NCBI GenBank assembly: GCA_018350325.1
Contig: JAEVLN010000009.1
Location: 1,881,388-1,945,387 of the forward strand
Length of the DNA stretch: 64,000 nt
Reading direction: 5' to 3'
DNA from: Globodera rostochiensis
Taxonomy: Eukaryota > Nematoda > Chromadorea > Rhabditida > Heteroderidae
Of this stretch, positions 10,196 to 22,185 are shown piece after piece (the stretch's first letter is position 1; the number at the start of each line of letters is the position of its first letter). The notes below the pieces were generated by a model. The model saw only the letters and a program-made list of their open reading frames with translations, was not told the DNA's origin and searched no databases. The translations under genes and the position numbers were made by a program.

Positions 10196-12660
10196 TTTTT
10201 GTTTACAGTATAATTTTATTTATTTTTTGCCATTTAATTGTTATAAACGACGTTGAACCATTATCGTAGACACAATATATGTGAAATTAAATTTGATTCT
10301 GATCAAATTTTGTAAAATTTTTTGGTTTATTTTGCTAGTTTAGGATTTATTAGTATTAATTTTCTATTTTTAATTTTGCTGTAATTTTATTTTTTATTTC
10401 AACTAGGATAAAATTTGCTAAATTGTTTATTTTATTTTTTAGTATTTATTAGTACTCATCAATTTAACGCTTGGAACAGATAAATATTTTTATTTTTATA
10501 TTTAAAAGATTTTAATTACATGTGTTGTTGAACAATGATGTTTTTAGTTTAAATTTTTGTAAAAATGCAAATTTTATTTTTATAAATATTGACAGATGGA
10601 TGGTCTTTTAAATCCTTTGTTACGATAATTGTTTTAGCTTATTTGATTTTTCATGATGCTCCCTCGTCAAATTGTACCCAAGCCAGACAAAACAATGCTT
10701 ATCAACTAGGATAAAGTTTATAAAGTTTACTAAAATGTTTATTTTATTTTAATCATGGCATGGGATTTGTTAAATATTTCCGGTTCAATGATGCGATCAT
10801 ATAAGAAACTAAGTTTAATTGATTGTATTTGGCCAATGCTCAAAAAAAATACATAAATTATTAAATTGTTTTTTTAGCTTTTTATTTATAAATTATTTAA
10901 AGTGATAGATTTATTAATTTATTTATTGTTTTTTCTTCAGTTTAAAAGTTTTTCAGAACTATTGCAATATTTATATTTAATTAGAAAGAATTGTCCAATA
11001 CTCATATAATTAAAAACGGCTAAATAATTATGTTATTGATTGTATGTCGATTCTGTCCCAGAGTTAATTTATACAATTATTTTCATTAAAAAGTTTATTT
11101 GTTAAATAGTAATCATAACATTTCAATTATTATTTTAAACAATAACGTGGGTTATTTAGTATTTATTTGTTTTTAATCATATCGCTCAACAAAACGGCAA
11201 CTTTATTAATTAAAATTTAATTTTTTTCTTTAAAACCACAAGCTAAGGAGGTAAACGTTCAACACATTTCACTAAAAGCGTAAAGGAATGAAAAAATAAA
11301 AACTATTCTCAATAATCAGAAACACAAAAAACTGCTTAATATGATGTAATGAAGAAAAATTGATTAGTCCGTTCATAAAATTGTTGTAATTTTGGTTTTG
11401 ATATATTATTTTACGGAATTCATTTTAAATTCACAATTTAATCAATGTCGTCAAAAGCGTTATATAATATTAATATGTTGTACTTGGATTCATGATTGTT
11501 TTGTTTGGCAGAGCATATATCAATCAGTCTTTGGCGTAAATTAAAATTAAATTTTTTTAAATATAATATTAATTTTTATAATATCAAAATGATTAAAAAA
11601 GTCTATGAGAAATCTATTAGAACTAACTTTTAATAATCTTTTCAATGTTTTTATTAAACGTATATATTTATATTAATTACTTGTTTAACTTTTTAACAAT
11701 TTTTATTATGAGTTTGAAATCATTTATTTGTATTCGATATTATCAATAATTGTTTGATTTATGATTGCAAGTTAAAATGCATTAAACTATTTTTAAAATT
11801 GGAGCTTACATTTGTTCACACTAGTTTGCCTTTCTTATGATAGGTGGGATGAGATGGAAAAGGTTTGGCGTCGGGTCCGTGTAAACGGGTCGGTATTTGA
11901 AATAAAATTTGCTTTTAATTCATTAATTCGGCCGATATATTTATTTTAATTATCAATACATTCTAATCGCATAGCAAAATTTTTTGTATTATTTGTGCAC
12001 AAAATTTAAATAGTTTAAATAAACATGCTTAAATATAGTAACCAAAATGTTTTCTTGAATTGTTGTTGAAATAAATTCAAATAAAATTTATAATTATATA
12101 ACAACCATTTAAATATTTAATTATTTGAATTTTCGAATGGCTGCCGACTAAAAAGGTAACAAGAATTAAGTAATAAGGTAATAACTGTGTATCAGCTTCC
12201 GAAAATTCAATGATTTTGTATTTAACTTTGTTGTAAAAATAAATCGAATCCATTTATTTAATGCAAATTAAATTACAACTTTCAATTTAGGTACTTATTT
12301 TATACATAGGAATTATCATTGTAATTTTTATTTAGTTTAATTTTATATTTTCTTAATGAGTTTAAATCAAGCGCATAAATATTTTTTTTAGCCTTCCTTG
12401 CAGGAAAGATAAATATAAAGGAGAGACATAATTGCATTTAAGAACCCGTTTTTGCTACTTTACATATTTAAATTTATTTTATAAATGACGAAAGATAAAG
12501 ATTTAATTTGTGAAATGGAATTACAGCCTTAAAAAATAAACTATATTAATTTATTCTTTAGTATTATTTTTACTTATTATTTAAACTTAAATGCTAGATG
12601 TGTGGTTAATAACTCATTTAATGTATGTGAAATATTGGCACTAATTATTAATTAATTTAT
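10196..12660. other. T-rich block, no defined gene
   Basis: This block is long and T-rich, with few GC islands. The island at 10620-10705 reads 27 codons on the - strand after a tttatcctag acceptor, but that strand disagrees with the local skew. At 11875-11905 the motif tcgggtccgtgtaaacgggt resembles a degraded transposon end. Nothing else is supported. Confidence 0.5.
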
Positions 12661-12792
12661 CAAGCTCAGTCAGTATCATTTTAATATCTAAAAATAAAAA
12701 AATGTCACTAAGCTATTAAGATATAAATAAATATATTTATTTCACAAGAACATATAATTTAAAAAAAAATTAATAACGGGAAATAAAAGATC

Positions 12793-12990
12793 ATGTTAGG
12801 TATTCAACTGAACTACTGGATAATTTTAAACTGCAATAGATACAACTCAGGCCCTTTTTTAAACAAAAAATATTTAATTGTAACTGGAAAGAATAAACTA
12901 AAACCGGCTTCAGGGAATGTGAAGGCTACCTCAACAAAATGTGGAGTGTGGAGCACAAGGGTATTTTATACTATTAAAACAACGCTTTAG
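12793..12990 (+). CDS. Small ORF, 65 aa, hypothetical
   Basis: This is an ATG-to-stop frame in a locally A-rich, slightly GC-enriched patch. The C-terminal half (NVKATSTKCGVWSTR) is the GC-richer part. It is bounded by a cttcag acceptor-like and a gg|gtattt donor-like site, so it may really be an internal exon of about 45 bases. No motif, signal peptide or family is recognised. Confidence 0.25.
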   Translation: MLGIQLNYWIILNCNRYNSGPFLNKKYLIVTGKNKLKPASGNVKATSTKCGVWSTRVFYTIKTTL

Positions 12991-13712
12991 AAAACTACTC
13001 AAAATAAATCTAGTTTGCATTTAATAAATTTATTACAACAATTTTATTTCAATTCGTACAAAAACTGATTAATACAATAACGATAGGAAGCTATTTCTTT
13101 ACCTTCTTTGCTTGAAAGTCAAAAACACATAGTTTTCAAAAGGCTAAAATAAACTAACAACCTATAAATAAAACAAAAGTCAATAAAAACACTTTATACA
13201 AACTAACATTTAAAAGCACAACCCTGACATCTACTCTAATATAAACTATTAATTATAATATATTGAACGAACACAGAAATCCCATTTTTTGCCTTTTATA
13301 ACAAAAATGATTCGCTATTCTACATTAATTCATAGATTTTAATATTTTTTTTCTTATAATTTTTAACAGAACTAGAAAATTGCATCAAAATGCACTTGAT
13401 AATTTTATTTTTTATTGAAAATTAATAAAACAAGTTATGTTAAATTTATACGAATAAAACTTAAATTAATTTATACTCCCGGTGCTTCTGATTAATTTTT
13501 TTAATATTCTAATTTGAATTCTGGCAATGTTATCTCCTTTGTATTTAATTATCTAATGATTTAATTAGTTGCACATTTATTTTTATTTTTCGTTGTTATG
13601 GTTTATTTTCTCAATTCCTTCATTATTTTTTGTTCAATGTCGAGTCAAAAAAAGTTCGAATAAGTGCGGAGTAAACTGCAAATTGTAAAAAATCTTATTG
13701 TTTTTGTTGTCG

Positions 13713-13772
13713 CTACGTGGGTGGAGTCGCCGGAAGAGTCACAGCTGTCGCGTAGCTCGATCGGTCAGACAT
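13713..13772 (-). CDS. GC island with ATG-started 19-codon frame
   Basis: On the - strand the island opens with ATG and reads MSDRSSYATAVTLPATPPT to a stop; ccac|gtagcg within it could be a donor, which would make this a first exon. On the + strand the same bases read ATWVESPEESQLSRSSIGQ within a 31-codon open frame without ATG. The T-rich surroundings favour the + strand, so the call concerns the island more than the strand. Confidence 0.2.
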   Translation of the reverse strand: MSDRSSYATAVTLPATPPT

Positions 13773-16392
13773 GGTTTATTTGATAAAAATCATATTTTTT
13801 GGATATTTGATGAATTTGTTTTTAGTTGAACTATTTCATTAACACCTTTTATATAATGTTTAATGTTTCTCGATATTTTAATATTATTCCTGCTTACTAT
13901 TTTCTCTATTGAGTTATACTAAATTAATTAAAATTTAATACAATGAATTGAATTTTGCTTTTTATTTAGACTTTTAGAGTTAGGATAACAATCAGGTCCA
14001 GTTGATGGTTTTTCTGAAAAATAAAGTCATATCCGTTAAAATTAGGTGGGTTTTTCATCGCATTATTGACTTCCGATATTTTAATTTTGCTTTTTTGAAA
14101 AATAATTTTGCTACTAAGCATTAAATTAAATGAAAAGTTGAGGGCCGAAATTCTTTTATTTCCGTGAAAACTTCAAAATTTGTCAACTTCATTCAATATT
14201 TTTTACAGATTTGATGGAATTTGTTTCGTACTTTTTTATGCACAATTAATTTCGCTAAAAAATTTATAATAATCAAATATTTTATTTATTTATCCAAATT
14301 ACCGATTTTTTGATTTTTCATAAATTAATTGGGTATTTATTTTTGTTATTTTAACATTTCTATATCTTACATTTGTACATTTTTTAAATAATAGCAATGT
14401 TAATATTTGCACCGTGAGTGTGATTGATTACAAATTAAAGTCATCTTAGGCGTTAATTTAAAGCTTTTTACTCCGTTTAAATTAAAAGTTAGGTCTTTGA
14501 TTTTATCAAAACTTAGAGCTTACAATATATACGTTGGAACATCTTGTTTATTTATTTAATTGACCGCTTGACGCCCAACAAATCCTTCCTTATTATTTTG
14601 CAGTCAGACCTGTATTTTTAAACTTAGTGTAACAAAATTGTTACTTGCACCATAAATTGTTTTGCCTTAAAGAAACTTCGGCGCGAATTTTTGAAAAATT
14701 AGCAATTAATGTATAATACCAACTCTTTATTATTAAAAAGTTAATTTATTCTGTGTTTATCTTTTATCATCCTTAAATGGAAATGCCCATTTTATTATTT
14801 ATAATTCCATATAATTTATTTTTGATTTTGAAGGATTATCGTTTCTAATTTAACTAGTCAACCATGCAATTATGTTTCAACTAAATTAAAATTATCAAAT
14901 TTTTTGCCTTTCAAATCTATTCGAAATGTCGCAAAAAAATCAAATTTTGTTTAAAAGCCTGATTTTTTTGCTTAATATTTATTTTATGTGAAGACCTTTT
15001 TAATTTATTATTTTTCAAATTTATGTTTTAAATCGGGAAATTAAGATCAATTAGATCCATATGAAACATTAATATTTTAGGCAAAATGATTTATTATTTA
15101 GTTTTGTTTATATTTAATGGTAAAAACCCAACTCGTTCACCCCCAACTCGTTCTTGTGTGTTAAATCAATATTTGTTTTTAATATAGTCTACGGAACTTT
15201 TAAGTTTTTATAAAAACAAATAATTGATTTGTTCTTTTTTTTGCTTTTTATTTTGTTTTTTCAAAAGTTTGTTTATCTTAAAGTATTTATTTAATCCTTT
15301 ATATGTTTAAATTGATTATTTAGAAAGAATTAACTCTATCTATATTTTATAAATGATAAAAAAATTTATTGAAACCGTGACTTTTTATTAAAATTATAAA
15401 TATGGCAACACACAAACAAAACATTGGCAAATAATAAAATTTATTTATTTATCACATTTTACAAGAATAATAATGCAGGTTTTTAGAATAAAACAAAAAT
15501 TTATTTATAAATTTAACAAATTTGCAAAAACACTCGGAAAACATAACGTAAAGATACAAAAAAAATTAATTTTATTTAAAATTTTTTTAAAGTAAAATTG
15601 TTACATTTAAAGAATATAAAATTTTGCATGCAAATTATAGAGATTAAAACTTCAAAAATTAATAAATATTGGATTTAAAGATATTTAAAATTGACTAGCT
15701 TTGCATCAATTGCACAAAATTAGAAAAAATAGTTTTGTTTAAACATTTTTCACAACAAAAACAAAACTATAGCTTGAAGACAAATAGTTTGAAAAAATAA
15801 TTAACCAACTGCTGCAATCAATTTAAGAAATTATTAAAAATAATAAACAATTGAAATTATGTTATTGATACCAACACAAAAAATCAAACTATAACCCATT
15901 TTATAGAAGCCCGTTGAACGTCGGTTGTAATGGAAGCGCCGCCTCCTGGCATGGAGGCTCTGACGCCGACAGCGGGCAATGAGACGCCTTCAAATATCGG
16001 TTGCGAATTGTTAAGTTGTTAAGTTAATAAAAATAAATTTAAAACTTTACTATCAAAAATATTAAATAGTTAAACTAAATTTAATGATAAACACATTAAA
16101 AAATCCAAAGCAAAATCTAGAATCCTGAAGATTAACTACCAATGATTAATATGGCTCGCAAAGTTCACATAAGGCAGAACGCTGACATTCGACCTAACTT
16201 CTGCCTCAAATTAAGGGAGTAGAAATCCCGGTAAGCCCCATTATAAGAAAATGATTAAATAAAAAATTACAGAAAAAAAAGATTGTTGCTTTCACATTAA
16301 CAATTAAGACAAATATTTAGAAAAATATTAAGTTTATAACAACCATTTGTTAAATCAAATCAATTTACAATAATAATTCAATCAGATTTATT
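13773..16392. other. T-rich then A-rich stretch with one structured GC island
   Basis: T-rich sequence changes to A-rich near 15350. Only 15903-15999 stands out. It is open on both strands: + MEAPPPGMEALTPTAGNETP from an ATG at 15930, - VSLPAVGVRASMPGGGASIT after a tttgaag site. It can also fold: gcccg/cgggc and gtcgg/ccgac close outer stems, and gcctcc/ggaggc an inner one. A short ORF at 16151-16222 (MARKVHIRQNADIRPNFCLK at its start) and a cccg|gtaagc donor-like site follow. Confidence 0.35.
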
Positions 16393-16904
16393 CAGGGCTC
16401 GCAAATCTAAGGTTTTAGCCTCATTTTGTGGCTTTTTTGAGTTTGATGAGGGTTTTTGAGGCTTTTTGAGAATTGCACTGTGGAATGCAAATTTTCTATT
16501 AAATTTTGAATATTTGGCGTAATGTTTTTCCATTTTTTTCTGTACATTTTCATTTTTAATGAAAAAGCGTGTTCCGGTTTACTAAAAAAGTATTTGGGAA
16601 AACCGCGCGCAAAAAAAAACATGATTTTAGCAAAATGGACGGATTTCCGCAATTCATTGAAAGTTGAGACAGTAAAATCACTGGCCCAAATCAAAGTTAA
16701 TTTCGATTATTGCCCGCGTTTTACCAAATGTTAATTTCAAACAAAAAAATTACATCGATCATAGATAATCAAAAATATGGCATTTAACATTTCACATTCA
16801 CTATTTACCGGTTAAAGCTTTGGGAAAATGAGGTTTTTTGGTCCCAAATGAGGCTTTTTTGCCTACCAAATGAGGCTTTTGAAAATTTCCATCTGCGAAC
16901 CCTG
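16393..16904. mobile_element. hAT-like MITE, 512 bp
   Basis: The element begins cagggctcgcaaatct and ends with the inverted counterpart (cagggttcgcagatg on the - strand). Both ends carry repeats of gcctcattt and tgaggcttttt. CAGGG termini with subterminal repeats fit non-autonomous hAT elements. No clear 8-bp target duplication is visible in the AT-rich flanks. The frames inside (16407-16734) show no recognisable transposase and are not called as genes. Confidence 0.7.
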
Positions 16905-17151
16905 AATAAAATAAATCAAACCAAAAAAATTAATATACTGAAAAAATAAAATCGTGATTAATTCTAAAAACAATTTTAATAAAAGTTTTATTATAAATAA
17001 AATGAGAAATTAAAAGTGTAAATAAATTCAATAAAAATGAAAGTAAAATATTTGTTACTGCAAATTGACCGTAAAACCCTGCATTTATAAAAAATATAAT
17101 TATATAAAAAAGTTCTTGAAAACTGTTTATTCATCTTTATTAAAATTAAAT

Positions 17152-17198
17152 TCAATTTTTGCATAATTTTTTCACCATCTCTTCTATATTTAAATCCG
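17152..17198 (-). CDS. Candidate terminal exon (…DLNIEEMVKKLCKN)
   Basis: A long pyrimidine-rich tract ending ctttctaatttag precedes 2 nt plus 14 codons, DLNIEEMVKKLCKN, and a TGA. The peptide would form a short amphipathic helix. The upstream intron sequence is T-rich on this strand, as expected. The upstream exon is not identified. Confidence 0.35.
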
Positions 17199-17603
17199 CT
17201 AAATTAGAAAGTGAAAATGCAAAAGAAGGAAGTGCGCGATTTACACTAATAAATACAAGACTAATAAAAAAATTTAAACTTTCCAAGAGATAAGCAATTA
17301 TTAAGATTTTATGGTCAATCTGTAGTGCAGTTCTAAATTTCTAGGATAAAATTGCAACTTTTGCCATAAACTAGTTTAATTTAATTACCTATGTAAAATA
17401 AACAAATTAAATCAACAAATAATCGTCAGCATTAATCACTGGCAAAAAACTTAAACTTGTAGTGACTATTTTGCCAATTTTTTTAACCTAGGTGGTTGTG
17501 CTTAACGACCATATATTTAACGTGATTTTATATCCTATAAAATTTGATAAAATTCAAATAATTTTTTAAAGATAAAAAAGTAAAATAAATTTCGATTAAT
17601 CTT

Positions 17604-17672
17604 ATGGTGGTGCAGTCGGTAACAGCGCGTCTCTAAAATAATGCTACCAACAAAAGTATTGAATCCTAAAAT
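17604..17672 (+). pseudogene. tRNA-like sequence, degenerate
   Basis: The segment tggtgcagtcggtaacagcg resembles an A-box and D-arm (TGGtgCAGTCGGTA). About 30 bases later gtattgaatcct resembles a decayed B-box. Acceptor and anticodon stems do not pair properly. It may be a tRNA pseudogene or the head of a tRNA-derived SINE. Confidence 0.3.
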
Positions 17673-19041
17673 AATGATCAAAGTATAAACTCACACAATT
17701 GTGAATAAGTTTAAAAAACAATTTTTTTTTGTTAGAATGAGCAACAAAAGTCTTCGTTAAAATCTCACCTAATAGCGAAACAAAGTCATTCTATAAACTG
17801 CAATCATTTACCAAATTAACATCTTATTAATAAATTAGAATTTTTGATTCTTGTGAGGAAAACTTCTTCTGCCGTAATCATAACTATTCAATTTAAATTT
17901 GCATTCTCTTCAATCATTTTGTTTAACTTTAAATTAAATTGACTCAAAGCTTTTAGTAATTAATTTATAAATATGTTTTTTTATGAAAAAAAAAAAACAA
18001 AAATGATCCGCACCAAAAAATCTTTAAATACAATTTTTCATTTTCCACAAATTATCCAAAAGATAATCTTTAAAATATATTTTTACCAAAAAATTTATAA
18101 ATCTATATGGAACTAAACGGGAGTTCAAAAATGCAATGATTGCAAAAAATTAACAATTTTTAATCGTTTTGGAAAAATTTAATTGACGCGGGACAAGAAG
18201 CAAATAAAGACACTGTAATATTTACGAATAAATACTAAAAAAATGGCAATAAAAAACTTGATTACAGAAAACTAAAATTTAAAAATATTAAAGTTTAATA
18301 TTAACTTAAGTAGAAGAAAAAAGAGAAGCAAAGATATCAAATTATGAATTTTAATAGTCAAATAAAATTTGTAAGTTCAGCTAAAGAATATTCATTTAAA
18401 AAAATATTTTTGGTAAAAATTAATAAAATATATAAACTATTTTAATGTAAATCAGAAAGCCGCCTCAAGGAAAAATAAATAAAATTGACTATTCGCTAAA
18501 GGGTTTATGCATTTAAAACATGTTAAAATTAATTTTTTTTTAACCTAATATTATTAGTGATTTATAAATCAACTGGGTGAGATAATTCATTCAACCATCA
18601 ACTTCAATATGCATATTCAAAATTTTCAATAAATGCAAAAATAAAAATAAATTTAAAACAAACACATCTTTAATCAAAAAAAAGGATAAACTTCTTGACA
18701 AAAAAAATGTTTAAAAAATCAGTTGCTGCGCCTGCTATTACTCCGTAGGACCACTAATTTTGTTTATAATATTTGAAATATGTGAGATTGTTATTAGTAT
18801 TATAAAAATCATACTTATACCCAAATACATATAGAGCTCGTTTGGACCGCTTAATATCAGCTAATTCCAAATTTTAGCAGAAATATGATTTCTGATATAA
18901 AACATTTTTTAAATATATAATAATTTTATTTTTCTTGCTATTTACTGCGGCATAATATAGTAAAATAAAAAGCACAAAGCATTAAATTAAATCTAACACA
19001 AAGTGAATTGTGTTTAAAAATATTTTAAAAACTTAAATCTC

Positions 19042-19120
19042 TCAATTCAATAGCAGACAGACCGCAATGCACGAATGTGGACATTCCCTCATGGTTGCAA
19101 TAAATCTGTCGGTATCATCA
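19042..19120 (-). CDS. Candidate terminal exon (DDTDRFIATMRECPHSC…)
   Basis: After gattttgtatgtag on the - strand, one base plus 25 codons read DDTDRFIATMRECPHSCIAV and continue to a TGA. The + strand (A-rich) implies T-rich introns on this strand, consistent with the acceptor. The + strand is also open (QTDRNARMWTFPHGCNKSV) between an AG and a gtatca, so strand is not certain. The family is not recognised. Confidence 0.3.
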
Positions 19121-22100
19121 CTACATACAAAATCAGCTACAAATACATAAAAATGTAATAAATTATATAGCTGCTGTGTGGAATCAACGTAATTTTTTTA
19201 GTTTGGTAAAAACAACAAATTTTATAATTTAAAAATATGATAAACAAAATTTTGCTTTCAAAAAATGTTGAACTAAATCATTAATTTAAACATATCATTT
19301 TTTAAATGGATTTTTATAAACTAATGAAGAGAAACTCAATAATTGATTCAAACTTATTATTTTAAAATTGAATTTTAAAAACTAAACTGATGGAATAAAC
19401 GGAAATTACATTTGATTATCGACCAATAAATTAATATAAAACAACAATTTTGAATAAAATATTTAATACTTTACTCAGAAATAAAATGAGTTCATATAGC
19501 TATTACGGTTTTAAGAATGCGAATTGATAAGCTGTATGGTAAAGGTTATAAAGGTAAATAGTACAAAAAATATAAATATAAAGCATATTCACACGATAAA
19601 TTTTGGACGATATTAAAGACGAGAACTCTGTTGAGGTGTATCATCAACAAGTAATATTAATTATATAAATTAGTGAGCATTTTTTATCTTTTGTTTATTT
19701 AGAATTGCATTAAAAGAATGAAAAAGCTTTTTTAGACTTTTTATTACTAGGTCGCATCATAAAAAATGTCGTTTTTTATTTGACGCCGTTTATACATCAT
19801 TAATTATTTTTTAAATAATTCAAAATACGCTGGATAGCGTCGTTTTGTTAGAGAAGCACCTCCTTTATCGGGCGCTAATTTAAAAACAAATAAAAAGTAA
19901 TTGAGATGTTAAGCAAACAAATTTGTTCTATTATATAAACATACCCTAAAAATATACTTTTCTCAAATGTTAAAGTTAACAACCAATTTAGAGATAGCGC
20001 TGCAATTTAAAATCATAAAAACAAAATATCAAATCAAAAATTTAATCGTTATAGTATATCTAAATAGAAAAAAAGAGTATATTAAAAAGAATACGGTCAG
20101 CACTAACCAAAAAAATATATACTAAAAGGTATAGCAAAAAATATATTTTATCCATTTATAAAACCAAACTTTAATTAAATATTTTCTTAATATTCAATTA
20201 CAAAAATATTTTACAAATAAAAAAATATATAAAAGATTAGTTTAATAACCAAAGTTAAACATGGTTATGAAAAATTTTAAATGCTGCTATTTACAATTTT
20301 GGTATAAACATTTTGTATTATCATAAATAAATTATATTGTTAAAAATTGTTCGAAACTTTTGTCAATCAAACCATGCAAGTTATTTGGACATTAAACGTA
20401 AGAAACAACAATATATCTAGATCTTCTAAAAGTCTTATGCCGGCGCGACATATTACTTTATCTACACATTTAATCTTGGATGTTGCACAAAAAGGCCTTT
20501 TCGTTAACGGCTAATTGAAATCATTAATCAATGCAGGACAGAGAGTATTAATTCTACATATTAAAGAATCATATTTTCAGTTAATTTTATAAGATAAATA
20601 AATTCTATAGTTCAACTAAATTTGCTCCTAAACAAACTTATTAAATAAAGATTAATAGAATTGTCTGTGAATTTTATAATAATTAAAAAATAGCCAAATT
20701 ATACAAATACATTACTCGTTTAAATAATTGTTCAACTAATAAACAAAAACTCAATAAAAGCAATAAATTAAAAAATAGAAAATTAAAATTAAAAATAAAT
20801 TTTGGTTCTCGCCTTTCATAAAAATAAAATTTTAATAAAACTAATGGGATTTATTTATTAGTAATAGCAAAAGGTACATTGTAAGGAAGAAACAAAGTCA
20901 ATATAAAATAAAATTAAAAATCAAACCAAGAATACATATTTTAAATACAAAATTTTTTAAGCATTTATAATTTATCAATAAATAAAATGTACTCTTTCCC
21001 TACAGCTTCTTAAAATAATTGTTATTGAATACAGTTTGGGTTAAATTTTTGGTAGAAAAAAACATAATTTAAGAATATATTTTAAGTTTCATCATACTTT
21101 TTACTTATTTCTTAAAGAATTTTTGGAAAAATGCTCAATAATATTTTTGCAAAAATTTTATCATTAGTTAAGGCTGTTCTACAACACAAAGCAGAAGAGA
21201 TTATTTTATTTTGATTTAATAAAACAACCATATCTTTGATAAAAATCTAGATTTGGCGCAAATAGCTTTGAAAATAATTAAAATGGCCAAGGTCCTGCGC
21301 GGCAGGATAGGGTGTTTACGCACGAAAAGACATAAATTTTTATCTCGCTAGCTTATATTTATTTAAAAAAATTAGAAAATTTTAAAAAATATAAAAAATA
21401 ATTAATCAAAATTAAGAAATGTGTAAATGAAAATCAGAGTCATAAATAAAACTAAAACGACTATAATTAAAATATTTAATTTATGAATAATTACAATGCT
21501 ATCCATTCCTTCGTATTATGGAACAATAAACAAAACAACTAATAACTTAAATGAATATCAAAAATTATGTTTAAGTTTACAGATTTATTAATATTTGTAA
21601 TAAGAAAACTCAACATCAGATAAAAATAAGGTAGATATAGTGCTTTTCTGAAAATAATAATTGGATTTTACATAAATATTAACATAAAAATATGACCTAT
21701 GTTCTGAGTGAAATTAACCGATAAAATAAGATTTCGAGATACGTATCGAAGCAAGCAATTAAACGAAAATTAAAATATTAATACGTCCGCTCTAAAGTAA
21801 AACACTTTCAAATAAGATAAAATTCATTAATAATTCTGATCAAAAAACCTAGTAACAATTTCTATTCCATTAATATCATACATGATATACCTTAGTTAAT
21901 TAACTTAAAATGCAATAAATTTTACGTACAATAAATAAAAAATTGATTGAGTTGAGCCAAAACTAAATTATTTTATTTATATTATTATAAAGATGATTGA
22001 ATTAATTAAAAATTACTGTTTTAAAATTCTTACACAAACATAAAACAAATAAATGAATATTCTTGAATGAGGTAACGCTATTTGTCATTCTCCCTTCAAC
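19121..22100. other. A-rich stretch, nothing supported
   Basis: This stretch is A-rich with long runs. A few acceptor-like sites occur (tctttccctacag at 21005), but no island is long enough to call. A GC patch at 19820-19870 and another at 21290-21320 show no convincing reading. Confidence 0.5.
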
Positions 22101-22115
22101 TTGTAAATTTTTTAG

Positions 22116-22185
22116 GCAAAGTGGACGAATTTTTGCCGTCGCCAAGCCAATATTTCGATCGACCCATCGATTTTTTTATTGGGTG
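22116..22185 (+). CDS. Candidate internal exon (KVDEFLPSPSQYFDRPIDFFIG)
   Basis: Both splice sites are strong: acceptor cttgtaaattttttag and donor gggtg|gtgagtag. Between them are 70 bases, open in all three frames. The most protein-like frame (2 nt, 22 codons, 2 nt) reads KVDEFLPSPSQYFDRPIDFF followed by IG. Local T-rich sequence lies just upstream although the wider block is A-rich. The family is not recognised. It is one of the best-bounded exon candidates in the window. Confidence 0.5.

Noticed and set aside
16407..16734. 95- and 70-codon frames inside the hAT-like MITE
   Set aside because: No transposase motif is visible and the element is too short to be autonomous.
18723..19900. Chain of small + exons ending EAPPLSGANLKTNKK
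   Set aside because: Two of its acceptors end in AAG, the block is A-rich on this strand, and a - strand exon with a better acceptor overlaps at 19042-19120.
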